A stretch of DNA of 64,000 bases from Lachnospiraceae bacterium UBA3273 (GCA_002362385.1 DEUB01000012.1:22600-86599), one strand, 5' to 3'; numbered from the stretch's first letter, positions 50,862 through 60,360 are shown. The notes: generated from the letters alone by a model not told the origin. Numbers and translations: made by a program.

Positions 50862-52054
50862 TATTTTGTTCGGTGTTCCATGATATAATTAAGAAGTTCC
50901 CTGGCAACCTCTGCTTTGGACATTATGGGAAGTTCTATCGAATCTTCTTCGGAAAGCAGGGTCACGATGTTGGTGTCTGTTCCAAAGCCGGCGCCTTCTT
51001 TTTTCAGATTATTTGCCACGATTAAATCCAGATTCTTTTTTTCAAGCTTTTTTCTGGAATTTTCTATCATGTTTTCGGTTTCCATGGAAAAGCCGCATAA
51101 AAACTGTCCTTCTTTTTTGTGAGCACCCAGAAATCCCAGGATATCTTCGGTGCGTTCAAGCTCAATATTCATCTGGTCGTCGCTTTTTTTCAGTTTCTCA
51201 TCGGCAGTCTGTCTGGGACGATAATCCGCCACCGCAGCGGCTTTGATGATAATATCCTGTTTCTCTGAACATGCCTTTACCGCCTCTGCCATATCCGCTG
51301 CAGAGGTAATTTCTATGGTGTGCACATTTGCGGGCGGCTCTATATCCGTTTTCCCTGTTACAAGGGTCACTTCGGCGCCGCGCATCATGGCTTCTGCGGC
51401 TATGGCATATCCCATTTTTCCTGTGGAATGATTGCTGATATAGCGGACCGGGTCGATCTTTTCTATGGTAGGACCTGCCGTTACCAATACGTTTACGCCT
51501 GTCATATCCTTTGGATGAAGGGCCTTTAAAATACAGTTAAAGAGAAATTCAGGCTCCGGCATTTTGCCTTCCCCCGTATCTCCGCATGCCAGATAACCGG
51601 TTGCAGGGGTAATGACTTCCATGCCGTAGTCCTGCAGGGTTTTGATATTATCCTGCACAATGGGATTTTTGTACATCCGCGTATTCATGGCAGGAGCGAT
51701 AATCTTGGGGCACTGGCAGGCTAAAAGGGTAGTGGTCAGCATATCGTCGGCAATGCCGTGGGCTGCCTTGGCGATCACATTTGCCGATGCCGGCGCGATC
51801 ATGAACACATCCGTTTGTTTGGCAAGGGAGACATGCTCCACACTGTATTGGAAATTCCTGTCGAAGGTGTCGGTCAGGCATTTATTTCCCGTCAATGTTT
51901 CAAAGGTAATGGGGGTAATAAAATTTGCGGCGTTTGCAGTCATGATGACGGTAACGTCCGCTCCCTGCTTTTTTAACATGCTTGCCAGTGAGGCGGTTTT
52001 GTAAGCGGCGATGCTGCCGGATACGCCCAATACAATATGTTTTCCACGTAACAT
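50861..52054 (-). CDS. coaBC: Phosphopantothenoylcysteine decarboxylase / synthetase
   Basis: A 397-residue bifunctional CoA enzyme. The N-terminal CoaC flavoprotein (about 1-180) has GKHIVLGVSGSIAAYKTASL, the catalytic His region ISVEHVSLAK-like segment (YSVEHVSLAK), and PAMNTRMY with the substrate Asn; ACGDTGEGKMPEP is the flexible lid with its Cys. The C-terminal CoaB synthetase (about 185-397) has VLVTAGPTIEKIDPVRYISNHSTGKMGYA, AAVADYRP and VANNLKKEGAGF. CoaB joins cysteine to 4'-phosphopantothenate; CoaC decarboxylates the product. Downstream of coaX in the same operon. Confidence 0.97.
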   Translation of the reverse strand: MLRGKHIVLGVSGSIAAYKTASLASMLKKQGADVTVIMTANAANFITPITFETLTGNKCLTDTFDRNFQYSVEHVSLAKQTDVFMIAPASANVIAKAAHGIADDMLTTTLLACQCPKIIAPAMNTRMYKNPIVQDNIKTLQDYGMEVITPATGYLACGDTGEGKMPEPEFLFNCILKALHPKDMTGVNVLVTAGPTIEKIDPVRYISNHSTGKMGYAIAAEAMMRGAEVTLVTGKTDIEPPANVHTIEITSAADMAEAVKACSEKQDIIIKAAAVADYRPRQTADEKLKKSDDQMNIELERTEDILGFLGAHKKEGQFLCGFSMETENMIENSRKKLEKKNLDLIVANNLKKEGAGFGTDTNIVTLLSEEDSIELPIMSKAEVARELLNYIMEHRTK

Positions 52055-52117
52055 TCGGTGTGCCTCCTTTTTTATTCGCCGTTCCGGAAAGGGCGGCAGA
52101 TTTTACAGGCTTATCTG

Positions 52118-52897
52118 TCATGAAAGTGCTGATTCTGCATTTTTATGGTAAATGATGCCCAGTCCTTTTAATGTCAATTCATTGTCGTAAACAACTTTTC
52201 TCTTACAATGGGGTACGATACAGCCGGAAAGGCCGCCGGTGGCTACCACCGCAGTTTCATATCCCAGATCCTCCCATATGCGGTCGATCATACTGTCCAG
52301 GCAGGAAGCCTGCCCCATAATGATGCCGCTTTTCATACAGTCTATGGTATTTGTACCGATCAGCTTTTTGGGCGCTTCCAGACTGATCCTGGGAAGCTGG
52401 GAAGTCCCGCTTACCAATGCTTCCAGGGATACTTTGACGCCGGGAAGGATCATGCCGCCGATGTAATGCTTTTTCTCGTCAATCACACTGATGGTAGTGG
52501 CGGTTCCCATATCAATGATGATAATGGGCGCCCCGTAATATTTCAGCCCCGCCACGGCGTTGACGATGAGGTCGGAGCCTACCTGGGCGGGATTGTCCAT
52601 CAGGATATTCAGCCCGGTTTTAATACCGGGGCCTACGATCAGAGGGGAAATATGAAGCAGCTTTTTCATGGCGGTTTTGATGATGTTGTTAAGGGGCGGC
52701 ACCACCGAAGCGATGATACACCCCGTGATCTCTTCCGTCCTGATCTGATACAGATCCAACAGCGTTTTAAATCCCACTACATATTCCAGCTCTGTTTTTG
52801 AAATGTCGGTGGATATTCTTTCTACAAAATATATTTTTTCTTCTTCCACACACCCTATGACTATGTTGGTGTTTCCGATATCTACAGCTAAGATCAT
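52118..52897 (-). CDS. coaX: Type III pantothenate kinase
   Basis: A 259-residue enzyme phosphorylating pantothenate, the first step of CoA synthesis. ASKHA-fold motifs: LAVDIGNTNIVIGC (phosphate 1), GPGIKTGLNILMDNPAQVGSDLIVNAVAG, IIIDMGTATTISVI (phosphate 2) with IGGMILPG after it, and VVATGGLSG. Type III enzymes resist CoA feedback. Located between the ECF S-component and coaBC genes. Confidence 0.97.
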   Translation of the reverse strand: MILAVDIGNTNIVIGCVEEEKIYFVERISTDISKTELEYVVGFKTLLDLYQIRTEEITGCIIASVVPPLNNIIKTAMKKLLHISPLIVGPGIKTGLNILMDNPAQVGSDLIVNAVAGLKYYGAPIIIIDMGTATTISVIDEKKHYIGGMILPGVKVSLEALVSGTSQLPRISLEAPKKLIGTNTIDCMKSGIIMGQASCLDSMIDRIWEDLGYETAVVATGGLSGCIVPHCKRKVVYDNELTLKGLGIIYHKNAESALS

Positions 52898-52921
52898 ATT
52901 TCCCTCTCATTTCGCCTGTTT

Positions 52922-53770
52922 CTAAGCTTTTTTCGGTTCTTTGACCTGGAATTCTTTGACAGGCTTTACATGTGTCAGCGCAAGGCCGACGCCGGTTACT
53001 AAGATTGCGGCAACCACAGCCTCCACGATGCCGTTAAAGCTGATAATTCCCATAATGACGTCGATAACGGCGTCTCCTGCGATGCCGAGGGCATTTGCAT
53101 AGGCATCCTTATACAGGATAAAAATGCCGCTCATGACAAACAGGGTATTGGTAAATGCGCCTGCAAGTCCGGCATAAGCAAGGGCGATGTTTGCCGTGCT
53201 TTTTTGCTTTGCGCTGCTTACGGTCAAAATGACAAACAGCAAAGCGCCAAGCACAAGTCCGCCTATGGTGCCGTAAAGGCCGGAGCCGGAGTTATTCTTT
53301 GCTAAATTGATGATAAATGCTCTTGCGGAAATAAATAAGATGACCGCCGCCGCGCCGTTAATAACAACAGGCCATATTTTCTGTTCGCTCTTTAATAACC
53401 TGCGAATCAGGATATACACGAAATAGGGGACGATTCCCACTAAAATACGCGGTACAAAGCAGATATACAGGCTTTTGAATACGCCCGATATACCAACCAC
53501 ATCTGCTGCCAGAACCGGCGAAAATACAAAAGCGGATGCGGTAACTGCTTTAAAGGTGTTGTTAATAAAGCTGGTCAAGCCAAATACGAATCCTAAGAAT
53601 GCACCTTTTTTCGGTCCTAAAAATAGTGCTCCCAGGATGACCGGGATATGAATGATGGTTGCGTTAATAACAACTAACGGGATATATCCCAGCGGTGTGA
53701 ATGCCATAATGACGATTATGGCGGTGAACAGTGCAGTCAGCACGAGTTCATAGGTTTTTTCATTTTTCAT
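52922..53770 (-). CDS. panT: ECF transporter S component, probably for pantothenate
   Basis: A 282-residue membrane protein with about eight hydrophobic segments. The N-terminal region (MAFTPLGYIPLVVINATIIHIPVILGALFLGPKKGAFLGFVFGLTSFI) matches the PanT-type ECF S components. The start is at 53770, behind AGGAGG; the longer open frame from 53848 is not favoured. It is the first gene of an operon with coaX and coaBC, which points to pantothenate as substrate. No energising ECF A/A'/T genes are in the window, consistent with a shared energy module elsewhere. Its tail of about 100 residues is longer than usual. Confidence 0.85.
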   Translation of the reverse strand: MKNEKTYELVLTALFTAIIVIMAFTPLGYIPLVVINATIIHIPVILGALFLGPKKGAFLGFVFGLTSFINNTFKAVTASAFVFSPVLAADVVGISGVFKSLYICFVPRILVGIVPYFVYILIRRLLKSEQKIWPVVINGAAAVILFISARAFIINLAKNNSGSGLYGTIGGLVLGALLFVILTVSSAKQKSTANIALAYAGLAGAFTNTLFVMSGIFILYKDAYANALGIAGDAVIDVIMGIISFNGIVEAVVAAILVTGVGLALTHVKPVKEFQVKEPKKA

Positions 53771-53819
53771 GGTACGTTTCCTCCTGTTATTATTCTCTTT
53801 TGAGATACAATACGGGATT

Positions 53820-53848
53820 ATCATACCACATTGATAATTTTTTGACAA
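53820..53848 (-). promoter_or_regulatory. Promoter of the panT-coaX-coaBC operon
   Basis: On the minus strand: TTGTCA (plus 53843-53848), 17-bp spacer, TATGAT (plus 53820-53825). Confidence 0.8.
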
Positions 53849-53912
53849 TAAAATTATTTAAGTTTTTTTGCAGCGGTCAGAACGGCCCCAAAAGGATTTG
53901 CTGTTCCTGCCC

Positions 53913-53940
53913 TTGCAGCAGTGGTAAAAAGGCTTATAAT
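53913..53940 (+). promoter_or_regulatory. Promoter of the fructosamine-kinase-family gene
   Basis: TTGCAG (53913-53918), 16-bp spacer, TATAAT (53935-53940). The leader contains a GGGGC...GCCCC hairpin near 53978-53990. Confidence 0.7.
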
Positions 53941-54013
53941 ATACATTAGAATTAAGAAGAGAACAGGAAATACAAGGGGCAAAGGCCCCGCAAGGACAGG
54001 AGTGCGGCAGAGC

Positions 54014-54937
54014 ATGGACAAACCTTTACAGCATTTTGATTCCCTGAAAAACGCATTGGAACCGCTTTTCGGAGAGAATGTAAAAATTATTAAAAAAGAG
54101 AGGATTTTCGGCGGAGACATCAATGAAGCCTGGAGCCTAAAGTTAAATAATGCAGAAACCGTTTTTATGAAGACCAATACAAAACAAAATCTGCCTTTCT
54201 TTCTGGCGGAAGCGGCAGGGCTCTCTGCCATTGCAAAGACAGGCGCCATAGGCACGCCCCGCTTTCTCGGCTGCGGAACCGACGAAGGGGATGGCGGATA
54301 TTCTTTCCTGCTCCTTGAATTTATGGATAGAGGCAGAGACAAAGAGGATTATTGGGAAACCTTCGCAGTGGAACTGGCAGCTATGCACAGGGCAGAGACT
54401 GTCTCTTTTGTTCCGGGAGGGGTCTTTGGATTTGCGGAGGATAACTATATCGGTGCAGGAGGGCAGATCAATACGGCAACCGGCTGTTTTGTGGATTTTT
54501 TTCGGGAATGCCGCCTGAAACCGCAGTTTTACCGTGCTGCAGGATATTTTGACGAAGGGGATGTGAAAAGAATAAACCGTCTGTTGGAACGGCTGGACGG
54601 CCTTCTTTTAGAGCCGGAGCATCCTTCTTTGCTGCACGGCGATCTGTGGTCGGGAAATGTGATGCGGGGAAATGACGGAAAGGCATGGCTGATCGATCCG
54701 GCGGTCTATGTGGGACATGCCGAGGCGGATATTGCCATGACGGAGCTTTTCGGCGGATTCCCCGCATCTTTTTACAACGCTTATAAAGAAGCGGCGCCCA
54801 TGCAGCCCGGTTATGAAGAACGACGGGACCTGTATAATCTATATCATCTTTTAAACCATCTGAATCTGTTCGGAAGGTCATATCTTATGCCGGTAAAAAG
54901 AATTTTGACAAAATATGCCGGAATATACAGCCGATAA
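54014..54937 (+). CDS. Fructosamine kinase family protein
   Basis: A 307-residue kinase-like protein. It has HGDLWSGNVM (catalytic loop with Asp and Asn), LIDPAVYVGHAEADIAMTELFGGF (metal-binding Asp), and FGGDINEAWSLKL (nucleotide loop), as in fructosamine-3-kinase-related proteins; the family phosphorylates ketoamines on glycated proteins or small molecules. Start 54014 has AGGAG 13 bases upstream; the frame extends further 5' but without a good ribosome binding site. Monocistronic. Confidence 0.93.
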   Translation: MDKPLQHFDSLKNALEPLFGENVKIIKKERIFGGDINEAWSLKLNNAETVFMKTNTKQNLPFFLAEAAGLSAIAKTGAIGTPRFLGCGTDEGDGGYSFLLLEFMDRGRDKEDYWETFAVELAAMHRAETVSFVPGGVFGFAEDNYIGAGGQINTATGCFVDFFRECRLKPQFYRAAGYFDEGDVKRINRLLERLDGLLLEPEHPSLLHGDLWSGNVMRGNDGKAWLIDPAVYVGHAEADIAMTELFGGFPASFYNAYKEAAPMQPGYEERRDLYNLYHLLNHLNLFGRSYLMPVKRILTKYAGIYSR

Positions 54938-54949
54938 TACAGCTGGTTA

Positions 54950-54979
54950 TTGACATAAGTGCAAACGGATTGTTAAAAT
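54950..54979 (+). promoter_or_regulatory. Promoter of the hybrid sensor kinase gene
   Basis: TTGACA (54950-54955), 18-bp spacer, TAAAAT (54974-54979), 58 bases upstream of the start codon. AGGGGGA follows near 55024. Confidence 0.75.
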
Positions 54980-55037
54980 GAAAATAAGTGCAATACTGTG
55001 CAAGTTCTACATTATCTAAACTCAGGGGGAAACAAGT

Positions 55038-58000
55038 ATGTACCATTGTCATATTCGCTTTTATCTGGTTGGAAATTCATGCAGGGTATTTGAGGTCATC
55101 AAAGAAATGACTCCTTTGGAAGCGTTTACCCATGAATTTTTGGAAAGCAGCTGCCCCGAGAGCACATTGGCCCGGGAAGCAGACGTAATTCTGGCGGATC
55201 TTGAGAACCGGGAGATAAAAGAGAATTTACAAACCTTATTTGAGAATAGAAAAGGCGGAAGCGAAATGATCCTCCTTGCAAGAGACGGTGTGACCGGGCT
55301 TTCGGGGGAGCAGCTTGAAAATGTCAGGGATATATGGGCGGTTCCCATGCCTGACGAAGAAATCGTTTTTCATTTTTTGCGATGGCAGCAGACCTTTAAA
55401 ATGAGTAAGGATTTTGTGCAGACCAGCCACTATCTGGAAACCACCATCAACAGTATTCCCAATCTTATCTGGTATAAGGACAAAAACGGAATACACGAAA
55501 AGGTAAATGACAGTTTTTGCAAAACAGTCAATAAGACCAAGGAGCAGGTACAGGGGCGCGGCCATGCCTATATCTGGAACGTGGAGCAGGATGACCCCGC
55601 CTGTGTGGAGTCCGAACGGCGTGTTATGAGCAGGAAGGAAACCTGTGTGTCTGAAGAGATCATTCAGACGGGAGAGGGGATGCGTACCCTGACTACTTAT
55701 AAGTCCCCGCTGTATGATCTGGACGGAAGCGTAATGGGTACGGTTGGCGTGGGGATCGATGTGACGACTGAGCGCGCTTACGAGGAAGAGCTTGTAAGAA
55801 AGAACCGTGCGCTGGAGAAGATTTTTACCTCTACGGATTGCGGTATTATATGTCATACGGTGGACGGTTCCCGCATTCTGAGTATTAACAATACCGCCCT
55901 GAAGATTCTTGGCTATCAGTCTGAAGAAGAGTTGGTGGCAAGCGAATTTGATATGGTTGCGGCATCGGTAATAGATGAGGATAAAAAGAAACTGGTCGCC
56001 AATATGGAGAAGCTCAAAAAAGAAGGAGACAGTATCAGCGTGGAGTACCGTGTGCAGCACCGGGACGGAAAGATACTGCACGTTATGGGAAATGTAAAGC
56101 TTCTGAAAGAAAACGGAGAACCCTTTTACCAGCGCTTTCTTTTAGACTGCACCGCACAGAAGCTGGAAGAACAAAAGCGCGAAAAACGCCAGACGGAGCT
56201 GATCCAGGCGCTGGCAAGCGATTACAATCTGGTCTGCTTTTTTGATCTGGATACGGGGATGGGATACCCTCTCAGGAATGCGGATGACGGCGGGGATGAA
56301 TTTGCCCATGATTTTGCCAGGGAGATATCCTTAGAGGAAAGCGTGGAATACTACATAAAGGAATTTGTCCATGAAGAGGATCGGGAGATGCTGCGTGCGG
56401 CCCTCGCGCCGGCAAGGCTGAAGGCGGATTTGGAGGAGAAAGAGTCCCGTTCCATAAACTATAGGATCATAAGGGACGGCAAGATCGAATATTTTCAGAT
56501 AAAAGTGGTACGGGCAGGCGCCTGGGAAAAATATTGCGGCGTTGTTTTGGGCTTTCACAGTGTGGATGAGGAAATCCGCAATGAAATGGAAAAGAAAAGC
56601 CTTTTAGAGGATGCGCTTTTACAGGCTAACAAGGCAAATAAGGCAAAGAGCGTTTTCCTTTCCAATATGTCCCATGATATCCGCACGCCCATGAATGCCA
56701 TTGTGGGCTTTACGTCCTTAGCGATTGCCCATATTGAGCGCAGGGAACAGGTTGAAGAGTACTTAAAGAAGATCATGTCCTCGGGCAATCATCTTTTGAA
56801 CCTGATCAACGATGTCCTGGATATGAGCCACATTGAAAGCGGCAAGATGAATTTAGAAGAGAAACCCTGCAGCCTGCCGGAGATTCTCCATGAATTATGC
56901 AATATTTTACAGGGGGATATCCGCAAAAAGAAATTAAGGCTTCAGGCGGATGCCGTGGATATTTTGAACGAGACCGTTTATTGTGACAAGCTGCGTCTGA
57001 ATCAGGTGCTTTTGAATCTGTTCAGCAATTCCATTAAGTATACGAACGAAGGCGGTTCCATTACCCTGCGGGTCGTAGAAAAGAGCGGTGCGCCTTCGGG
57101 CTATGCAAACTATGAATTCAGTATCCGGGACACCGGTATCGGCATGAGCGAAGAATTTGCAAGTCGAATTTTCGAACCTTTTGAGCGTGAGAACAATTCT
57201 ACCATCAGCGGCATCCAGGGAACAGGCCTTGGTATGTCCATTACAAAGAGCATTGTGGATGCCATGAAAGGCGATATCAAAGTAAAGAGTAAGCAGGGAC
57301 AAGGTACGGAGTTCATCGTTTCTTTTACCTTCCGTATTCGGGATGGGTTGGATAAGAATCAGGAAATCTTACAAAGGAACGGGCTTAAGGTCCTGATCAT
57401 AAACGACAGTCCGGAAGGCGCAGGCAATATATCCTGCATGCTGGAACGGCTTGGGATTGAGTCGGAACGGACAGAATCAAAGGAGAATGTTTTACGGCAT
57501 ATTGCCGGGGAAAAAGGACAGGATAGTTATTATGACGCCTGTATCATTGACTGGTTTGAACCGGATATGGATGTTCCCGGGATTATCCGCAGGGTCAGGA
57601 AAGAGCTTGGGAAACCGGTGCCGGTTATCGTTACATCGGCTTATGACTGGGCCGAGGTGGAAGACGAGGCAAAAGAAGGCGGCGTTACGGTATTTTGCAG
57701 CAAACCCTTGTTTATTTCGGAATTGGGAGAATGTCTGCGCTTTATCGCAACGGGAGAAAAAATAAGCGGCAGCAATAATGGAGAAGCAAGGGAGAAGCCG
57801 CATACAGGGCGTATTTTATTGGCGGAAGATGTGGAACTGAACCAGGAAATTGCCGTTGCTATTTTAGAGGATGCGGGATTTACGGCTGAAGTGGCTGAAA
57901 ACGGGCAGGTTGCCGTAGATATGGTTTCAAGGTCTGAACCGGGCTATTACCAGCTGGTGCTTATGGATATTCAGATGCCTGTCATGAACGGATATGAAGC

Positions 58001-58181
58001 GACCAAGGCTATCCGCAGGCTGGAAAATGAAAAGCTGGCGTCAATTCCGATTTTTGCCATGTCTGCCAATGCCTTTGAAGAGGACAGGAGAGAATCGTTA
58101 AAATGCGGAATGAACGGACACATTGCAAAGCCCATCGATATTGACAGGCTTCTTGATACCTTGAGTAGGGAACTCTGCTAG
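55038..58181 (+). CDS. Hybrid sensor histidine kinase with PAS and two receiver domains
   Basis: A 1047-residue soluble signalling protein. An N-terminal receiver-like region (about 1-115), PAS 1 (about 133-255; IPNLIWYKDKNGIHEKVNDSF), PAS 2 (about 260-375; HTVDGSRILSINNTALKILGY), and a third PAS-like segment (about 378-505). Then a HisKA domain with the phosphorylated His in FLSNMSHDIRTPMNAIVG (about 545), HATPase (NLFSNSIKYTNEGG, DTGIGM, GTGLGMSI), a degenerate receiver (about 780-900; ACIIDWFEPD) and a complete receiver (about 925-1045; LLAEDVELNQEI, VLMDIQMPVMNGYEAT, KPIDIDRL). No membrane helices. Typical of Lachnospiraceae orphan hybrid kinases. Signal unknown. Confidence 0.93.
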   Translation: MYHCHIRFYLVGNSCRVFEVIKEMTPLEAFTHEFLESSCPESTLAREADVILADLENREIKENLQTLFENRKGGSEMILLARDGVTGLSGEQLENVRDIWAVPMPDEEIVFHFLRWQQTFKMSKDFVQTSHYLETTINSIPNLIWYKDKNGIHEKVNDSFCKTVNKTKEQVQGRGHAYIWNVEQDDPACVESERRVMSRKETCVSEEIIQTGEGMRTLTTYKSPLYDLDGSVMGTVGVGIDVTTERAYEEELVRKNRALEKIFTSTDCGIICHTVDGSRILSINNTALKILGYQSEEELVASEFDMVAASVIDEDKKKLVANMEKLKKEGDSISVEYRVQHRDGKILHVMGNVKLLKENGEPFYQRFLLDCTAQKLEEQKREKRQTELIQALASDYNLVCFFDLDTGMGYPLRNADDGGDEFAHDFAREISLEESVEYYIKEFVHEEDREMLRAALAPARLKADLEEKESRSINYRIIRDGKIEYFQIKVVRAGAWEKYCGVVLGFHSVDEEIRNEMEKKSLLEDALLQANKANKAKSVFLSNMSHDIRTPMNAIVGFTSLAIAHIERREQVEEYLKKIMSSGNHLLNLINDVLDMSHIESGKMNLEEKPCSLPEILHELCNILQGDIRKKKLRLQADAVDILNETVYCDKLRLNQVLLNLFSNSIKYTNEGGSITLRVVEKSGAPSGYANYEFSIRDTGIGMSEEFASRIFEPFERENNSTISGIQGTGLGMSITKSIVDAMKGDIKVKSKQGQGTEFIVSFTFRIRDGLDKNQEILQRNGLKVLIINDSPEGAGNISCMLERLGIESERTESKENVLRHIAGEKGQDSYYDACIIDWFEPDMDVPGIIRRVRKELGKPVPVIVTSAYDWAEVEDEAKEGGVTVFCSKPLFISELGECLRFIATGEKISGSNNGEAREKPHTGRILLAEDVELNQEIAVAILEDAGFTAEVAENGQVAVDMVSRSEPGYYQLVLMDIQMPVMNGYEATKAIRRLENEKLASIPIFAMSANAFEEDRRESLKCGMNGHIAKPIDIDRLLDTLSRELC

Positions 58182-58205
58182 TATCAGGCAGGATTAAAAA
58201 GAACC

Positions 58206-58255
58206 GTTAAGGAGACGTTAAGGAAAAAGAGCGCCGGGTTAAGGCGGGGTTAAAA
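58206..58255 (+). promoter_or_regulatory. Direct-repeat operator, OmpR/PhoB-type, upstream of the KdpDE-like genes
   Basis: GTTAAGG at 58206-58212, 58217-58223 and 58238-58244, and GTTAAAA at 58249-58255. Within each pair the spacing is exactly 11 bp; the two pairs are 32 bp apart (three helical turns). This is the classic layout for paired binding of OmpR/PhoB-family response regulators. The KdpE-like regulator encoded 1.4 kb downstream is the obvious candidate, but this is inference. Confidence 0.7.
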
Positions 58256-58329
58256 TAGGGCGGCAGCTATGGAAACGGCATTTTTGATATGTTACCATCG
58301 TATGGATTTCTAAAGATGGAGGTTAAAAA

Positions 58330-58476
58330 ATGCCGGGATTTGTTACAATAATCTTAACTGCTTTTATGGGAATTATGGGCGGACTTACTTCAATTTATCT
58401 GCTTGTAAGTATACCTGTACTGATCGTGTGGAAGTTCTATCGAAAGATACGTTACGGGTACTCTTTGTACTATTAA
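58330..58476 (+). CDS. 48-residue membrane peptide
   Basis: A small protein with one or two hydrophobic segments: MPGFVTIILTAFMGIMGG, then TSIYLLVSIPVLIVWKFY and a basic/aromatic tail RKIRYGYSLYY. GGAGG at 58318-58322 is seven bases before the ATG, a near-ideal ribosome binding site. It lies between a direct-repeat operator and the KdpD/KdpE-like genes. Not clearly KdpF (which is shorter). It may be a regulatory peptide for the kinase or a transporter subunit. Confidence 0.7.
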   Translation: MPGFVTIILTAFMGIMGGLTSIYLLVSIPVLIVWKFYRKIRYGYSLYY

Positions 58477-58589
58477 AGTTTTTGCTGTAAAAGGGTAAAA
58501 AAATACAGGCTGATGCAGGCTCCGGGATTTTATCAGGGGTCTGTATTTGGTTTACGCATAAGTATGTCTTTCAGCCCCATGGAGGAAAA

Positions 58590-59663
58590 ATGAAAAATAT
58601 AAAAATAAAAAACTCCATATGGAAAAACTGCCTGGTTACCATAGCGATCTTTGCCATTGCAGCAGGATTCTGCTTTTTGCTGCAGCGGGTGGCCTCCACG
58701 GATACCCATGTGCCGCTGATCTTTGTCCTGGCAGTCCTTTTTATATCCCGGTTTACCCAGGGATATGTATATGGGATCGCGGCATCCCTCCTTGCAGTCA
58801 TTGGGGTAAATTTTGTCTTTACCTATCCCTATTTCAAATTTGATTTTACCATAACCGGTTATCCTATTACCTTTTTAGCGATGTTGGCGGTGGCCATCAG
58901 CGTCAGCGCTCTGACTACGCAGATCAAGAAGCAGGAGCAGATCAAGCTGGAAATTGAAAAGGAAAAAATGCGGGGAAATCTGTTACGTGCGGTATCCCAT
59001 GACATCAGGACGCCCCTTACTTCCATAGTAGGCTCGGCGTCGGCAGTCATTGACAACTATGAGGTCCTGCCCGATGACAAAAAGCTGGAGCTGACCAAGG
59101 ATATCAGGGATGAGGCCCAATGGCTGATACGGATCGTTGAAAACCTTTTGTCCGTAACCAGGATCAACGGAAGCAGCGCCAATATCAGCACCAATCTGGA
59201 AGTGGTGGAAGAGATTGCCGGCAGCGCCGTACAAAAATTTTTAAAGCGTTTTCCCGATGTAAAGGTAGATGTCAACATTCCGGGGGAAGTGCTGTTAGTG
59301 CCCATGGACGGGATTTTGATCGAGCAGGTTATTGTAAATCTTTTGGAGAATTCCGTGCTTCATGGGGAAACGGATCGTATTGTTATGAATATTACAAATA
59401 ATGAAAGAGAAGTTATCTTTGCCGTGGAGGATGACGGCAGGGGGATCCGGCCGGATGTACTGCCCGTCATGTTTGAGGGAGGGCTGCACACGGAAGAAAG
59501 CGAAGAACCGGATTCCCGGCGAAATATGGGGATCGGGCTCTCGGTGTGTATGAGTATCGTAAAGGCGCATAAAGGAGATATGAAAGCGGAAAACAGAAAA
59601 GAAGGCGGGGCCAGCGTGAAGTTTTCGCTCCCCCTTAAAAAGGAGCAGATATATGGAAATTAA
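58590..59663 (+). CDS. KdpD-like sensor histidine kinase (short form)
   Basis: A 357-residue kinase that keeps only the C-terminal half of KdpD: a four-helix DUF4118 membrane domain (about 12-108; RFTQGYVYGIAASLLAVIGVNFVFTYPYF), HisKA with His in LRAVSHDIRTPLTSIVG (about 136), and HATPase (VNLLENSVLHG, EDDGRGI, GIGLSVCMSI). The cytoplasmic KdpD/USP sensor part is absent. Overlaps the response regulator gene by 11 bases. No kdpFABC genes are in the window. It may sense K+, turgor or another envelope cue. Confidence 0.92.
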   Translation: MKNIKIKNSIWKNCLVTIAIFAIAAGFCFLLQRVASTDTHVPLIFVLAVLFISRFTQGYVYGIAASLLAVIGVNFVFTYPYFKFDFTITGYPITFLAMLAVAISVSALTTQIKKQEQIKLEIEKEKMRGNLLRAVSHDIRTPLTSIVGSASAVIDNYEVLPDDKKLELTKDIRDEAQWLIRIVENLLSVTRINGSSANISTNLEVVEEIAGSAVQKFLKRFPDVKVDVNIPGEVLLVPMDGILIEQVIVNLLENSVLHGETDRIVMNITNNEREVIFAVEDDGRGIRPDVLPVMFEGGLHTEESEEPDSRRNMGIGLSVCMSIVKAHKGDMKAENRKEGGASVKFSLPLKKEQIYGN

Positions 59664-60360
59664 AGACAGGATCCTTGTAATAGAGGACGATAAAAGCATT
59701 CGTAATTTTCTGCGTGCCATATTGGAGGCAAACCATTACGATGTGATGATGGCAAATACCGGTTCGGAGGCTTACAGCCTTATTACATCCCAGTGTCCGG
59801 ACTTAGTCATCCTGGATCTGGGCCTGCCGGATATGGACGGCATGAAGATACTTAGGAATGTGCGGGAATGGTCGGCCATGCCTATTGTGGTGGTTTCTGC
59901 CAGAAGCCATGAAAAGGATAAGGTTGCGGCCCTTGATATGGGAGCCGATGATTACATTACAAAACCCTTCGGCACATCGGAGCTGCTGGCCAGGATCCGT
60001 ACGGCCATCAGGCATACCAGAACAGCGGCGGCAACGCCGGGGCTGGGACAGAGCGGAACCTTTGTATCAGGAAACTTTACCATCGATTACGATAAGCACA
60101 GGGTATTTGTGGATGGGAAGGATGCCAACCTGACCCAGAACGAATTTAAGATCGTAGCCCTTCTCGGAAAATATGCGGGCAGGGTCATGACCTATGATTA
60201 TATTATGAAGGAGATCTGGGGACCCAATATGAAAAACGACAACCAGATCTTAAGGGTAAATATGGCAAATATCCGCCGGAAAATAGAGAAAAATCCGGCC
60301 CAGCCCCAATATATCTTTACAGAGGCGGGCGTGGGATACAGAATGGTAGAGGCGGACTAG
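59653..60360 (+). CDS. KdpE-like response regulator (OmpR/PhoB family)
   Basis: A 235-residue regulator: receiver domain (about 6-120) with phosphoacceptor Asp in LVILDLGLPDMDGM, the acidic pair EDD near the N-terminus, VVVSARSHEKDKVAALD, and Lys in ITKPFGTSELLARIRTAIRH; then a winged-helix DNA-binding domain (about 130-233; LTQNEFKIVALLGKYAGRVMTYDYIMKEIWG ... RVNMANIRRKIEKNP). Phosphorylated by the KdpD-like kinase. Direct repeats at 58206-58255 are its likely site. Confidence 0.94.
   Translation: MEIKDRILVIEDDKSIRNFLRAILEANHYDVMMANTGSEAYSLITSQCPDLVILDLGLPDMDGMKILRNVREWSAMPIVVVSARSHEKDKVAALDMGADDYITKPFGTSELLARIRTAIRHTRTAAATPGLGQSGTFVSGNFTIDYDKHRVFVDGKDANLTQNEFKIVALLGKYAGRVMTYDYIMKEIWGPNMKNDNQILRVNMANIRRKIEKNPAQPQYIFTEAGVGYRMVEAD

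Noticed and set aside
55236..56081. 281-codon antisense ORF within the hybrid kinase gene
   Set aside because: The opposite strand encodes clear PAS domains; the antisense frame has no recognisable motifs or ribosome binding site.
58590..60360. Complete Kdp potassium transport operon
   Set aside because: No kdpA, kdpB or kdpC sequence follows; the BlaI gene comes directly after, and the 48-residue peptide does not resemble KdpF closely.
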